In this document: piece by piece, positions 1 to 9,229 of the stretch
Position numbering within the stretch: position 1 is the first letter of the stretch
Layout: every line of letters starts with the position of its first letter
Assembly: GCA_030706605.1 (NCBI GenBank)
Contig: JAUZOE010000018.1
Span: forward strand, 1 to 64,000
Reading direction: 5' to 3'
DNA: 64,000 bases
Origin: Bacteroidota bacterium
GTDB lineage: Bacteria; Bacteroidota; Bacteroidia; Chitinophagales; Chitinophagaceae
The notes under the pieces: generated by a model
The model's input: the letters and a program-made list of their open reading frames with translations, nothing else
Database searches by the model: none
What the model was told of the DNA's origin: nothing
Program-made: the position numbers and the translations under genes

Positions 1-162
1 AAATAGGATGCGGAGCTGATTATTAAAACAGTCTCCTAAAAACCATTTTTAGTTTTTTAGGGATACAGATTAATTATTAAAAATATTATGTAATAACTTT
101 ACTCACATATTGAACCTCTCTTAGAACCCCTTTACATAGGATACATTTGTTAGCACCAGTTT

Positions 163-354
163 TTATTTTTTATTTTTTGTGTCAAGCTCAGTTATAAATT
201 CTTTGAGAGTGCTTTTGAGTTTGTCAGCACCAGAAATACTTTCCTGATAAACAATTATTCGATAATGCCTCAAATCAAAGGGGATGTCACTTAAATTTTG
301 AGTTAAAAGTATAAGATATGAGGCCTTAATCCATTGAATATACACTACCCTCAT
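163..354 (-). pseudogene. C-terminal fragment of a TIR-like/predicted nucleotide-binding protein
   Basis: This 63-residue frame reads like the last strand-helix unit of TIR-like or predicted nucleotide-binding domains: a hydrophobic strand (LILLTQN) followed by the phrase SDIPFDLRHYRIIVY and a short amphipathic helix. The PFDLRHxRxIxY pattern is common near the C-terminus of such domains, some of them effectors in phage-defence systems. The rest of the domain (about 100 residues or more) is absent. Its ATG overlaps the stop of the DUF4249 gene in an ATGA arrangement, so it could still be translated by coupling, but it is too short to be active. I treat it as a remnant. Family assignment is from memory of the motif and is moderately sure. 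Confidence 0.45.
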
Positions 355-1154
355 CGAATAATAACTGACTGTTTTTCAATGGTATTGGCACTAAAATATC
401 CCAGGGCATTATTGCTGATATTGCTGGTTGGGTTATCAGGTGTTGGCGACTGAAAACTATTTTGATCGGTAATACTACTGAGCGTGTTCAGGTAATTATA
501 TACATTCTCATCAATGCAATTCATTTGTATGGTTAGCGTATCTCCTTTATTAATATCGGTGCTGTCATTATACAGCGTATAGGTAATATACTTGCCATCG
601 GAAAGTCGGTCGTCAAATACAGATCCGACGCGGTTATTTTGAAATTGAGTTTGATTAAGGTATTCATTAAACTGGTAATAATTACTAACGTCCGGGGGAT
701 CCTGGAAATAGGTAATCGCATTGATTTTGTCATTGAACCTGTTAGAAGCCGCATAACCTATAGAATCCAGTTGTACCGGCTGTGGCATTGTAGAAGCGGA
801 GGTATATACCTTACCCTCTACCGACACATACAAAGAATAAAGGCGGCCCGGCCTGCCGGTAATGGTGTGAGTAGCATAGGTGCCGGGGCTGGTTTCGGTG
901 AGGGTGTCGGTGTTCCCGTTTCCGGCAATGATGACCAATGCACCCGATACAGGCGGAAAAGCATTGTCGGAGGTGTAATTAACGGTTTTGGAAATAGTAA
1001 CTATATATGGCCCCGGTTGGTTATTGACTTCGCCGGTAATCACTATCCGCGGAGTTACATTTTTCAGGTTTACCTGTATCACTTTTTTGCACCCTATACC
1101 TAACAGCAGTGCAACTGAAACTATAACCAGGTATTTTCTTTTAAGATATTGCAT
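351..1154 (-). CDS. DUF4249 family outer-membrane-associated lipoprotein
   Basis: A 267-residue lipoprotein of the DUF4249 family, which almost always sits directly after a TonB-dependent receptor and is thought to help it at the outer membrane. The N-terminus has a lipoprotein signal with Cys22 (LLGIGCKK). A beta-sandwich-like region follows, with the family phrase PRIVITGEVNNQPGPY near residue 35. The C-terminus has the usual NNALGYFSA segment, so the protein is complete. It begins 6 bases after the stop of the upstream receptor gene and is surely co-transcribed with it. The substrate of the pair cannot be told from sequence. Confidence 0.9.
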   Translation of the reverse strand: MQYLKRKYLVIVSVALLLGIGCKKVIQVNLKNVTPRIVITGEVNNQPGPYIVTISKTVNYTSDNAFPPVSGALVIIAGNGNTDTLTETSPGTYATHTITGRPGRLYSLYVSVEGKVYTSASTMPQPVQLDSIGYAASNRFNDKINAITYFQDPPDVSNYYQFNEYLNQTQFQNNRVGSVFDDRLSDGKYITYTLYNDSTDINKGDTLTIQMNCIDENVYNYLNTLSSITDQNSFQSPTPDNPTSNISNNALGYFSANTIEKQSVIIR

Positions 1155-1160
1155 GGGTGA

Positions 1161-3479
1161 TTAAAATTTAAAATTGTAGGTAACAGAAGGGATCAGCCTG
1201 AACAAAGAATACTGAACAGCCTGGGTTCTTTGAGGATTATCCGGATCGTCCTGGAACTGAACAAAATAGGGATTCTCCCTTGCATACAGATTGTAGATGG
1301 AGAATACCCAGCTATGATCATATTTGCCTCTTTTTTTTCCTTGTAGTATGGCGCTAACATCCATCCGGTTATAGGAAGGCAGGCGATAGCCGTTTCGTTC
1401 GGTATAATAAAACACCGTGTTACCATTTACGTTATACTTGCCCGAGGGCCAGGTGACCGCATTGCCGGTATTGTACACAAAATCGGCAGAAAACGTCCAT
1501 TTTGTATTAGGCTTATAAATGCCTACTACCGACAGGCTATGGGTTTCATCCTGCCGGGCAGGGAACCATGAATCATTATTAATGGCGGCAAATTTGCGCT
1601 CAGTACGCGAAAGCGTATAACTGATCCACCCGGTTAGTTTGCCCAATTTCTTTTTAGCATACAGTTCCAGTCCATAAGCCCTCCCGATTCCATATACCAA
1701 TTGCGATTCTACATTCTGGTTGGCAATAAGCTCTGCGCCGTTTTTATAATCAATCTGGTTTTGAAGGTATTTATAATAAATCTCTCCCGAAAATTCATAT
1801 TGATTGTTATTGGAACTTCTGTAATACCCGGCAGAAACCTGGTCAGAGAGTTCTGGCTTCACATTATTGCTGCTCGGAATCCACAGATCTGTCGGGTTGC
1901 TTCCTGTAGAGTTGGAAAGCAGGTGCAGGTATTGCACATTGCGCGAATAGGAAAACTTAAGCGAACTGACCCTGTTCAATTGATAAGTGGAGGCAAAGCG
2001 GGGCTGAAGACTGGTATAGCTTTTTACTAATTTTCCGGATGAATAAGTGGTGGTGTCAATGGTGTTCCCATTAGCATCGTAACGGTAAAAACTACCCGGT
2101 CCCGTTAATATAAATGAAGATAGCCTAAGGCCGTAATTGAATTTTATCTTATCAGATACATTCCATTCGTCAGAGAGATAGGCGGCCAGGTCCAGTGAAT
2201 ATTTATTTTGAATCGTTAATGAATTGAAACTTGAATTTTGAGAAGAGTTGAATACGCCGGGGGCAAAAATATGTTGGGTAGCATCGAACCCGAAATTAAC
2301 TTTATGTCCATTTCCCACATAGTACTGAAGATCTTCTTTTAAAGAAAAATCTTTTATTTTAGAAACGTCTGTAACCGAATTGTCCGATTGGGTAACACTG
2401 ATGTTGTAATTATAATTGCTGTAAATAAGCGATGTGTTTGAAAATAATTTACTGCTGAAGATGTGGTTGTAGCGTAGCGTGGTGGTGGTATTGCCCCATT
2501 GTATTCCAAAAAGCCCAAGAAAGCCCAGGTTGTCTTTGCCCAGATAAGCCGACAGGAAAAGTTTATCCTTAGGCCCCAATTGGTAGTTGGCCTTGGCATT
2601 GATGTCATAGAAATAAAGGATGCTGCGGTTTAAATTAGTGTCTTTGGAAAGCTTTACAAACAGATCGGCATAGGTGCGCCGGGCGCTTATCATAAAGGAG
2701 CCTTTGTCTTTTACAATAGGCCCTTCCACATTCAGGTGAGAAGCAATTAACCCAACTCCCCCGCTTACCTTATTTTCTTTATTATTACCATCATTCATTT
2801 TTATATCTAATAACGAAGACAAGCGTCCTCCATATTCTGCAGGCATATCGCCTTTGTAGAGAGTAACATCTTTGATTGCATCTGAATTAAAAGTAGAAAA
2901 AAAGCCAAGCAGATGAGAGGCATTATATACGGTGGCACCGTCTAAAAGAATCAGGTTCTGGTCTGCATTGCCTCCACGTACATAAAAACCTGCCTGCCCG
3001 TCGCCCCCCGATTTTACACCGGGTAACAACTGAATGGTTTTTAAAATATCTTTTTCTCCAAAAATGACGGGCACATTTTTTATTTCTTCTACTGATAAGG
3101 ATTGCACACCCGGCAAGGTTCTTAAAATACTATTTTTACTTCTTCCTGATATGGTGATTGCCTGTAGCATGGCTCCGCCAGGTTGTAAATTGATGTTTTT
3201 TATTATATCTTTTTTGAGCGAAATTTCCAGGGTATCATTAGTATAGCCCGAAAAGCTTATTACCAAAGTATAATTACCCTGTGGTGCTGTCAGCGAAAAA
3301 AAACCATAACCATTACTGATAGTTCCAAAGCCTTTTTGTTCCAATAAAATAATGCTGGCGCCTATTAATACTTCTCCCGTTTTCTGATCCTTAACTGTGC
3401 CACTGATGGTATGTTGCTTTTGTGCCATAGACACCATCCCACCCGTTAAAAAAGTAAGTAAGAAAATGATTTTAAGCAT
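1161..3479 (-). CDS. TonB-dependent receptor with carboxypeptidase-regulatory-like N-terminal domain
   Basis: A 772-residue outer-membrane TonB-dependent transporter. It has a signal peptide ending near MVSMAQ. A CarboxypepD_reg-like beta domain follows at about residues 22-105 (HTISGTVKDQKTGEVLIGAS). The plug is at about 115-235, with FYVRGGNADQNLILLDGA and PAEYGGRLSSLLDI. The rest is a long beta-barrel ending in aromatic Phe (VTYNFKF), as outer-membrane barrels do. The plug wording is that of receptors paired with DUF4249 partners rather than of SusC. It forms a two-gene operon with the DUF4249 lipoprotein. The ligand is unknown; no regulator is adjacent. Confidence 0.93.
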   Translation of the reverse strand: MLKIIFLLTFLTGGMVSMAQKQHTISGTVKDQKTGEVLIGASIILLEQKGFGTISNGYGFFSLTAPQGNYTLVISFSGYTNDTLEISLKKDIIKNINLQPGGAMLQAITISGRSKNSILRTLPGVQSLSVEEIKNVPVIFGEKDILKTIQLLPGVKSGGDGQAGFYVRGGNADQNLILLDGATVYNASHLLGFFSTFNSDAIKDVTLYKGDMPAEYGGRLSSLLDIKMNDGNNKENKVSGGVGLIASHLNVEGPIVKDKGSFMISARRTYADLFVKLSKDTNLNRSILYFYDINAKANYQLGPKDKLFLSAYLGKDNLGFLGLFGIQWGNTTTTLRYNHIFSSKLFSNTSLIYSNYNYNISVTQSDNSVTDVSKIKDFSLKEDLQYYVGNGHKVNFGFDATQHIFAPGVFNSSQNSSFNSLTIQNKYSLDLAAYLSDEWNVSDKIKFNYGLRLSSFILTGPGSFYRYDANGNTIDTTTYSSGKLVKSYTSLQPRFASTYQLNRVSSLKFSYSRNVQYLHLLSNSTGSNPTDLWIPSSNNVKPELSDQVSAGYYRSSNNNQYEFSGEIYYKYLQNQIDYKNGAELIANQNVESQLVYGIGRAYGLELYAKKKLGKLTGWISYTLSRTERKFAAINNDSWFPARQDETHSLSVVGIYKPNTKWTFSADFVYNTGNAVTWPSGKYNVNGNTVFYYTERNGYRLPSYNRMDVSAILQGKKRGKYDHSWVFSIYNLYARENPYFVQFQDDPDNPQRTQAVQYSLFRLIPSVTYNFKF

Positions 3480-4037
3480 TGGCCAATCAATTTAGAAAAA
3501 AGTGCTTAATTACACATGATGAATTAATAATTCCCTGAAAGAGAATTTCCTGTTTCAGTAATTTTATTTTTTGTAAAGATGGTGCACAACAGCAGAGAAA
3601 CCATGCCCCGAAATGGCAACAGGTTGTTCTTGTACAACCAGGGGCTGTTTTTACACATCCCTGATGGTTATTGTTTACTTGTTACCAATTTACTATTTTT
3701 TAAAATAGTAATGAGAAATGCAATACAGGCAAGGCTTATACCAATGCCTACATTGTTTTTCGTCGGCAATTTAGCAATCTATCAAACAGGTATAAAATTT
3801 TTGTTAAAAACCGGGCAGTGATAATAGCAATAGTTACAGCCTGGCACGATCAGCAAAACATTTCAGCCTTTTGCATTATAGAATGAATAAACTATTGGGC
3901 TATTACAATTTTGAAGTACATTAGATGCAGAAGATTTATACTGGCATTTTAACTTTACTGTAACCCTCTGAAGGGATCAAAATCTTGTTTTTATAGAATC
4001 TGAAAATTAAATAATAACATTAAAAGCAACAAGTATA
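3480..4037. other. Intergenic region between divergent genes
   Basis: Spacer of 558 bases between the TonB receptor (leftward) and the MBL hydrolase (rightward); it must carry both promoters. An open frame at 3579-3821 on the plus strand has no recognisable composition and is not called. A small perfect dyad, tactatttt-tt-aaaatagta, lies at 3691-3710 with no T-tract. Confidence 0.5.
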
Positions 4038-4754
4038 ATGCAGATATTAAAAGGCCTGTACCAGGTAGGAGGAGATATAAATGGAATCACCTTTGATCAA
4101 CCGGGTGCTTTATGGAATGATGGCAACTCCTATATTCTAAAGACTCCGGCAGGATTGATTATGTTTGATTGTGGTTGTGGAGATACTATGGAGCAGATTT
4201 TTGAGAACATGAGATATTGGGATCTATCCCCGGATGAAATTAAATATTGCTTACTCACCCACCCTCATTTTGACCATGCAGGTGGCGCTTATTTACTTAA
4301 AAAAAGAGGAGTAAAACTTCTTGCTATCGCAGAAACAGCAGAGGCAGTTGCCTCAGGAGATGAACGCTGCTGCGGTTACCTGTATCATAAAACTTTTCAA
4401 CCTGTAACGATTGACCAGGTGGTACAGGATAATGATGAGTTGAATTTATCAGGTACCAAAATAACAGTGATGCATTTGCCTGGCCACAGCCAGGGTTGTA
4501 CTGCTTATTCTTTTATGACCCCAGATCAAAAGCATGTAGTAGTGAGTGGTGATGTAATTGGCACTTTATTAAAAGGAGATTTTGGCTGGAGCGGATCCAT
4601 AGATTTTGATAAAAAAAGTTACATAGCGTCCTTACAAAAATTTGCAAAGGTAGATATGGACATGATGCTTCCCGGCCATGGAATGATCTATTTCCGCAAA
4701 CCCCGCTACCGGGTAGAGGAAGTTCTTAATGCTGCTTTAATGGAATGGAGATAA
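4038..4754 (+). CDS. MBL-fold metallo-hydrolase
   Basis: A 238-residue cytoplasmic metallo-beta-lactamase-fold hydrolase with a full metal-binding set: THPHFDHAGG (His75, His77, Asp79, His80), GHSQG (His150), SGDV (Asp172) and LPGHG (His214). This supports a two-metal hydrolase of the glyoxalase II/lactonase type. There is no signal peptide. The substrate cannot be predicted; a thioester, lactone or phosphodiester is possible. It stands alone, with the convergent EamA gene downstream. Confidence 0.88.
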   Translation: MQILKGLYQVGGDINGITFDQPGALWNDGNSYILKTPAGLIMFDCGCGDTMEQIFENMRYWDLSPDEIKYCLLTHPHFDHAGGAYLLKKRGVKLLAIAETAEAVASGDERCCGYLYHKTFQPVTIDQVVQDNDELNLSGTKITVMHLPGHSQGCTAYSFMTPDQKHVVVSGDVIGTLLKGDFGWSGSIDFDKKSYIASLQKFAKVDMDMMLPGHGMIYFRKPRYRVEEVLNAALMEWR

Positions 4755-4857
4755 TGGTGCCTGTTAATTTGCCCCTACAAAAAGAAGCTTTGTTCCTGGT
4801 GAGTGCTTGTAAGTGAAATTAGCTGCTAATGAAGGTTGTGTAAAGATTTCCTGTTTC

Positions 4858-5754
4858 TTAATGATTTTGAAAAAGTATAATGATAATTGAGCCTGCAATC
4901 ATTATAAAAGTGCCTATCAATTTTTTTTGAATATCCTGTTCTTTAAAAAACCGGTGCCCGAAGAATACACTAACAAGGGTAGAAAGTTGAAAGAGCGATA
5001 AAGCATATCCCACCTGCAAATGATCAAACGCATAATTGGTAGTGAACTGCATAGTACCGATACAAACAACGAGAAAAAAATATTTACTAAAATTGGCACT
5101 GGTTGATTTTATTATTTCTCTCTTCAAATCGAGCCGGTAAATGAATAAAAGCAGAAAAGAAAAAAGAGCACCAAACCAACACCAACTGATAAATGCATAA
5201 GTGACAGAAGAAGACAAAATAATCTTCTTAATAAATACTGCTTCAATAGCAGTCAGTATCATTGCCCATATCCGGTATTTTATTTCACTCTTTTTCAATA
5301 AAGCCCATGTGAACCTTTCCGGGGTAGTGTCCAGTACAAAATAGCTTCCATAAATAATTAAAAAAACGCCTATGATTCCACCTATGCCCGGTATTTCTTT
5401 CAGGAGAAAAATGGCAAGGACAATACTGATTAATGATTTATAGGAATTAATGGGGCCAAGCACTGAAAGGTCTCCCTTATGCAAAGCCTTTACCAAAAAA
5501 CCATTTCCTGTAGCGCCGGCAATTCCTGCCAAAATAGAATACACCCAAAACTGCAAGGGTAACACCTGGCGATGCAGTCCGATCAATATAAAAATGCAAA
5601 CAACGGATAATAGCAGGTATGTCAGGAAATTCACCACTAATGGGTGATTATTCTTTGCGGTTAACTTTTTTTGAAAAACGTTTCCCAAAGGGTTTGAAAG
5701 TATTCTTAATAAAACAGCTAATGATGTCAGGAAAGTCTCTATCAATAATGACAT
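4858..5754 (-). CDS. EamA/DMT-family transporter
   Basis: A 298-residue inner-membrane protein with about ten hydrophobic segments in two repeated halves, typical of the EamA drug/metabolite transporter superfamily. Family-like phrases include NPLGNVFQKKL near the N-terminus, LGPINSYKSLISIVLAIFLL around residues 94-116 and LFQLSTLVSVFFG in the second half. Length matches the family. The transported compound is not predictable. Monocistronic and convergent with the MBL gene. Confidence 0.85.
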   Translation of the reverse strand: MSLLIETFLTSLAVLLRILSNPLGNVFQKKLTAKNNHPLVVNFLTYLLLSVVCIFILIGLHRQVLPLQFWVYSILAGIAGATGNGFLVKALHKGDLSVLGPINSYKSLISIVLAIFLLKEIPGIGGIIGVFLIIYGSYFVLDTTPERFTWALLKKSEIKYRIWAMILTAIEAVFIKKIILSSSVTYAFISWCWFGALFSFLLLFIYRLDLKREIIKSTSANFSKYFFLVVCIGTMQFTTNYAFDHLQVGYALSLFQLSTLVSVFFGHRFFKEQDIQKKLIGTFIMIAGSIIIILFQNH

Positions 5755-6447
5755 TTTTTATTTATCATGACAAAAATAAACCGCTTCCTCCCATAATCAA
5801 ACTTTTGATAATTAAATTACAGCCAGAAAAGACAGACTCGTGTTTTGTCTATAATACTTTTTATTTGTTGCTCTATCCTTTCGCATATACTTATCTGTAA
5901 AAGGGAGGACGTAATTTTACGTTACCCTTGTCAGGCATTTTCTACTTTTAATTCATTCGCTTTCTACAAACTATAAATCCGCTTCTCTTTACTTTTGTAC
6001 CAGACTTAGAGATAATATCCAATATCCTAAAAATCCATTTTAAAATCTTTTGAGTCTACCTGGTAAGCATCATTAAGTTATTCATTAAAACCCTAATGAT
6101 TAAATGAAATGATAACTGAAAACACCTGGTGCTGCCGAAATGGATTAAGAAAACTACCAGCCGTTTATAACCTATGAAAACATTTACCGCTGGGACCCCA
6201 AACAAATTAAAAGAGTGATGGCCAAAAGCTGTCACTTTTTTATTATAAAACATTTGCCATGATTGAATACTCTTTAGTTTATTTTATAAAGGAGCGTAAA
6301 GGCTGATTGGCAAAAACGCCTGCAATATAGAATATTTACTACATCAATTTAGCCAATGCACTATACCTCTTACTGCACACATTGAGTAATTTTGAACGAC
6401 AGAATTTCAATAAGCCTAACCATCTTATAATATTTAAAAATAACCCT
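5755..6447. other. Intergenic region with no confident gene
   Basis: Nearly 700 AT-rich bases with no convincing gene. A short stop-to-stop plus-strand frame around 6142-6260 (about 36 codons, containing YENIYRWDPKQIKRVMAK) reads rather like protein but has no suitable start and may be a gene remnant. The frame at 6056-6253 on the minus strand looks like chance. Confidence 0.4.
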
Positions 6448-6732
6448 ATGAAAAACTTTATACCTAAGTGTTTTTTATTCATATTGTCAATCGTACTTAT
6501 TTCTTCTACATTATTTGCGCAGGGGCCCCGCAATCCGGGAAAAGATCCATACGATAGCAGTAATAATATTATATCAGCAATACCTGTAAACTTCATGCTT
6601 TCACCCAAAGATAATCCCGCAGTTTACCTTGCCGAAAAGCCAGAAGGAATTCAGATTAATAAAAATCGAAAACAAATAATAGTCCCCAAAAGTTTTTTTA
6701 TCGTTGAAGAACTAATGAAACAAAGAATCTAA
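6448..6732 (+). CDS. Small secreted protein, unknown function
   Basis: A 94-residue protein with a clear signal peptide (lysine, hydrophobic core ILSIVLISSTLFA, cleavage before Q). The ATG at 6448 is chosen over the in-frame one at 6382 because only then is the signal peptide N-terminal. The mature part is polar, with no known domain. The same frame stays open for 35 more codons after the TAA at 6730-6732, up to 6840, with protein-like content (ADFTVTDREEK). The stop may therefore be an in-frame nonsense change in a longer gene. Function not recognised. Confidence 0.55.
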   Translation: MKNFIPKCFLFILSIVLISSTLFAQGPRNPGKDPYDSSNNIISAIPVNFMLSPKDNPAVYLAEKPEGIQINKNRKQIIVPKSFFIVEELMKQRI

Positions 6733-6827
6733 AGAATTGCCGGTAAAGCAGATTTTACGGTTACGGACAGAGAAGAAAAAACAAATGGCTATCGGAACTT
6801 TTATACACCTTACACACCTGATTCAAA

Positions 6828-6953
6828 ATGCGCAAACTAAAAATATCGTCTATTCTTATTATGTTTATTCTTATTGCATTGATTATTACCAGTCTTATTC
6901 TGAATATTGCATTTTATAGAGAGATTCTCAAAAAACTTACTATGATAAAATAA
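6828..6953 (+). CDS. Putative 41-aa single-span membrane micro-protein
   Basis: A short ORF beginning at ATG 6828: a basic start (MRKLK), about 22 uninterrupted hydrophobic residues (ILIMFILIALIITSLILNI) and a basic tail (REILKKL). The layout matches a one-span inner-membrane micro-protein. Its start overlaps the end of the extended frame of the preceding secreted ORF (stop 6838-6840), so the two may be translationally coupled. No homologue is recognised; a chance hydrophobic ORF in AT-rich DNA is possible. Confidence 0.4.
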   Translation: MRKLKISSILIMFILIALIITSLILNIAFYREILKKLTMIK

Positions 6954-7053
6954 TCTTTCTACTCCTTTATCTGGTATATGGCAATCCGCTGACTACATTA
7001 ATAGCGATGAGGTTTTTTTTCGTGAATTTAATAAAAAACAAGTAATAATTTTT

Positions 7054-9117
7054 TTACCAAACCAACGCACGCAGGCTATCGGCTACATACATTTTATCAC
7101 CCGGAACCACATTGAATGCCTTGTAAAAAGCAGGCATATCTGAAAGGGGATTATTCACTCTATACATAGGCGCCGAATGCGGATCCGACAGCAAACGGCT
7201 TCTAATATTTTCCGGCCTCATTTTACTTCTCCATACTTCTGCATAAGCCATAAAGAACCGCTGATCGGGCGTTAAGCCACCAATTTTTTTATCTGACTTT
7301 CCTTCGTCCGTTTTTTTGAATGCCTCGTAGGCAATACTTATGCCGCCAATATCGGCGATATTTTCACCCTGGGTTAATTCTCCATTGATATGAAGCGAAT
7401 CTAATACAACCGACTTGTTATATTGCTTTACCACCAGGTCGGCTTTATGCCTGAAGTTTGCTGAATCGGCAGGCAACCACCAGTTTTTCAGATTCCCGTT
7501 GGCATCATACTGCTTACCCTGGTCATCAAAACCATGTGTCATTTCATGACCGATTACCACGCCTATTGCTCCATAGTTGATAGCGTCATCTCCATCTTTA
7601 TAAAAGAAAGGGGGCTGAAGAATACCCGCCGGAAAATTAATATCATTTGCGCGTGCGCTATAATAAGCGTTGATGGTAGGCGCTGTCATAAACCATTCTG
7701 ACCGGTCTACCGGTTTGCCAATTTTATTCATCATATAGCGATAAGCAAAATGCCCAGTATTTTTATAATTCTGAATAAGATTGTCTTTAGTGATTGTTAC
7801 TGAAGAATAATCTTTCCATTTGTCAGGATAGCCTATCTTCTTCCTGATGGCATTTAATTTTATAATCGCCTTTTGCTTGGTAGTATCGCTCATCCAACTT
7901 AGATGTTCTATCCTGTCTTTATAGGTTGCCTGGAGATTATTGACGAGGTTAAGAATTCTTTCTTTAGCCTCAGGAGGAAAATATTTTGCTACATATAATT
8001 GTCCTAAAGCATCACTCAATTGATTATCTACAAAAGCTACCATTCTTTTCCATCTTGGCTGTATTTTTTTTTGTCCTGTAAGCAATTTACCCATATTGAA
8101 ATTGGCATTTACAAAGCCGGTGCTTAGGTAAGGTGCATAATTATCAATCAAATGAAAGCGTAAATAATTTTTCCAGTCATTTAAAGGGACCGACACGAGG
8201 AGATTGCCAAGCGCTTTATAAAAATCCGGCTGGCCCACTACAACAGTATCCTGTTTTAGGTTTAAATAACCAGCCATTTGCTGCCAGTTAATATTAGGGG
8301 TTAATTGATTTAACTCTGCTAAAGTCATTTTATGATAATTGGCTTTAGGGTCTCTTAGTTCCACAGGACTTTTAGACGCGGCTGCAAGTGCATTTTCTAT
8401 CTTCATTACATCGGCTGCTTCTTTTTTTGCAAGTGCTATATCATCTCCAGACAAATGAAATATCTCAGCAATATACTGTACATAAGCATCCCTGATATTT
8501 ATTGTAGATGAGTCCTGTTTGGTATAATATTCTTTATTGGGCAAGCCTAAGCCATCCTGGTCGAAATGAGCGATGATTATATTGCTGTTTTCCTCATCCT
8601 GGCTTGCATTAAAATTGATTAAATGAGATGCATCTTTGACAAAGGATTTTTTAGGTCCAAACAAATCGTATTCTACAGCTACTTCGTGTAATACATCTTT
8701 GGGAGTCTGGATATCAGCAATGCGTTGCAAATCTTCTTTCAGGGGTGTGATTCCTTTTTGTTCAATCGCAGCTGAATCCATGGCACTGGTATATAGGTCT
8801 CCTACTTTTTGGGCATTGCTTCCTTTGGGAGCATTTAGATTTGCACAGGAATCCAGCAGAGATTTTAATTCCAATGTGGTATTCTGATAGAGAATGGCAA
8901 ATGAACTCCATCCCGATTCTGCGGCAGGTATTTCCGTATTTTTTATCCAGGTACCATTCACATAACTAAAGAAATCATTCTGTGGCTTCACGGACGAATC
9001 AATTCCATTTTTATCAAGTAAATCTTTAGAGGTAGCCTCATCAGTATTTTGATTACAGGAGAAAGTGGTAAGCAGAACACAAACCACAAAAACCGAAATT
9101 GCCATTTTTAATTTCAT
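7054..9117 (-). CDS. M13 family metallopeptidase (neprilysin/PepO-like), lipoprotein
   Basis: A 687-residue zinc endopeptidase of the M13 family. The zinc-binding HEMTH motif is near residue 524 (VVIGHEMTHGFDDQG) and the third-ligand motif ENIADIGG near residue 584. The N-terminal M13 cap domain follows a lipoprotein signal with Cys21 (LLTTFSCNQ). The start at 9117 is preferred over the longest frame (9321), because the extra 68 residues precede the signal peptide and run across the divergent promoter region. It probably degrades peptides in the periplasm or at the cell surface. It is divergent from the Tat-exported isomerase gene. Confidence 0.92.
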   Translation of the reverse strand: MKLKMAISVFVVCVLLTTFSCNQNTDEATSKDLLDKNGIDSSVKPQNDFFSYVNGTWIKNTEIPAAESGWSSFAILYQNTTLELKSLLDSCANLNAPKGSNAQKVGDLYTSAMDSAAIEQKGITPLKEDLQRIADIQTPKDVLHEVAVEYDLFGPKKSFVKDASHLINFNASQDEENSNIIIAHFDQDGLGLPNKEYYTKQDSSTINIRDAYVQYIAEIFHLSGDDIALAKKEAADVMKIENALAAASKSPVELRDPKANYHKMTLAELNQLTPNINWQQMAGYLNLKQDTVVVGQPDFYKALGNLLVSVPLNDWKNYLRFHLIDNYAPYLSTGFVNANFNMGKLLTGQKKIQPRWKRMVAFVDNQLSDALGQLYVAKYFPPEAKERILNLVNNLQATYKDRIEHLSWMSDTTKQKAIIKLNAIRKKIGYPDKWKDYSSVTITKDNLIQNYKNTGHFAYRYMMNKIGKPVDRSEWFMTAPTINAYYSARANDINFPAGILQPPFFYKDGDDAINYGAIGVVIGHEMTHGFDDQGKQYDANGNLKNWWLPADSANFRHKADLVVKQYNKSVVLDSLHINGELTQGENIADIGGISIAYEAFKKTDEGKSDKKIGGLTPDQRFFMAYAEVWRSKMRPENIRSRLLSDPHSAPMYRVNNPLSDMPAFYKAFNVVPGDKMYVADSLRALVW

Positions 9118-9229
9118 AACGATTTCAATAAAATGTTGAATAATTAAAGAGCATAACAAATTTAGTATTTCAGGGCCATTCGTATCATAAAAATGTTTCC
9201 TTATCTTACACACTCTAAAAAATAAGTTT

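Noticed and set aside
639-1103. 154-codon plus-strand ORF opposite the DUF4249 gene
   Set aside because: It lies fully antisense to a well-supported lipoprotein gene and has no family-like features.
3579-3821. 80-codon ORF in the spacer before the MBL gene
   Set aside because: No recognisable composition, no signal peptide or family; treated as chance.
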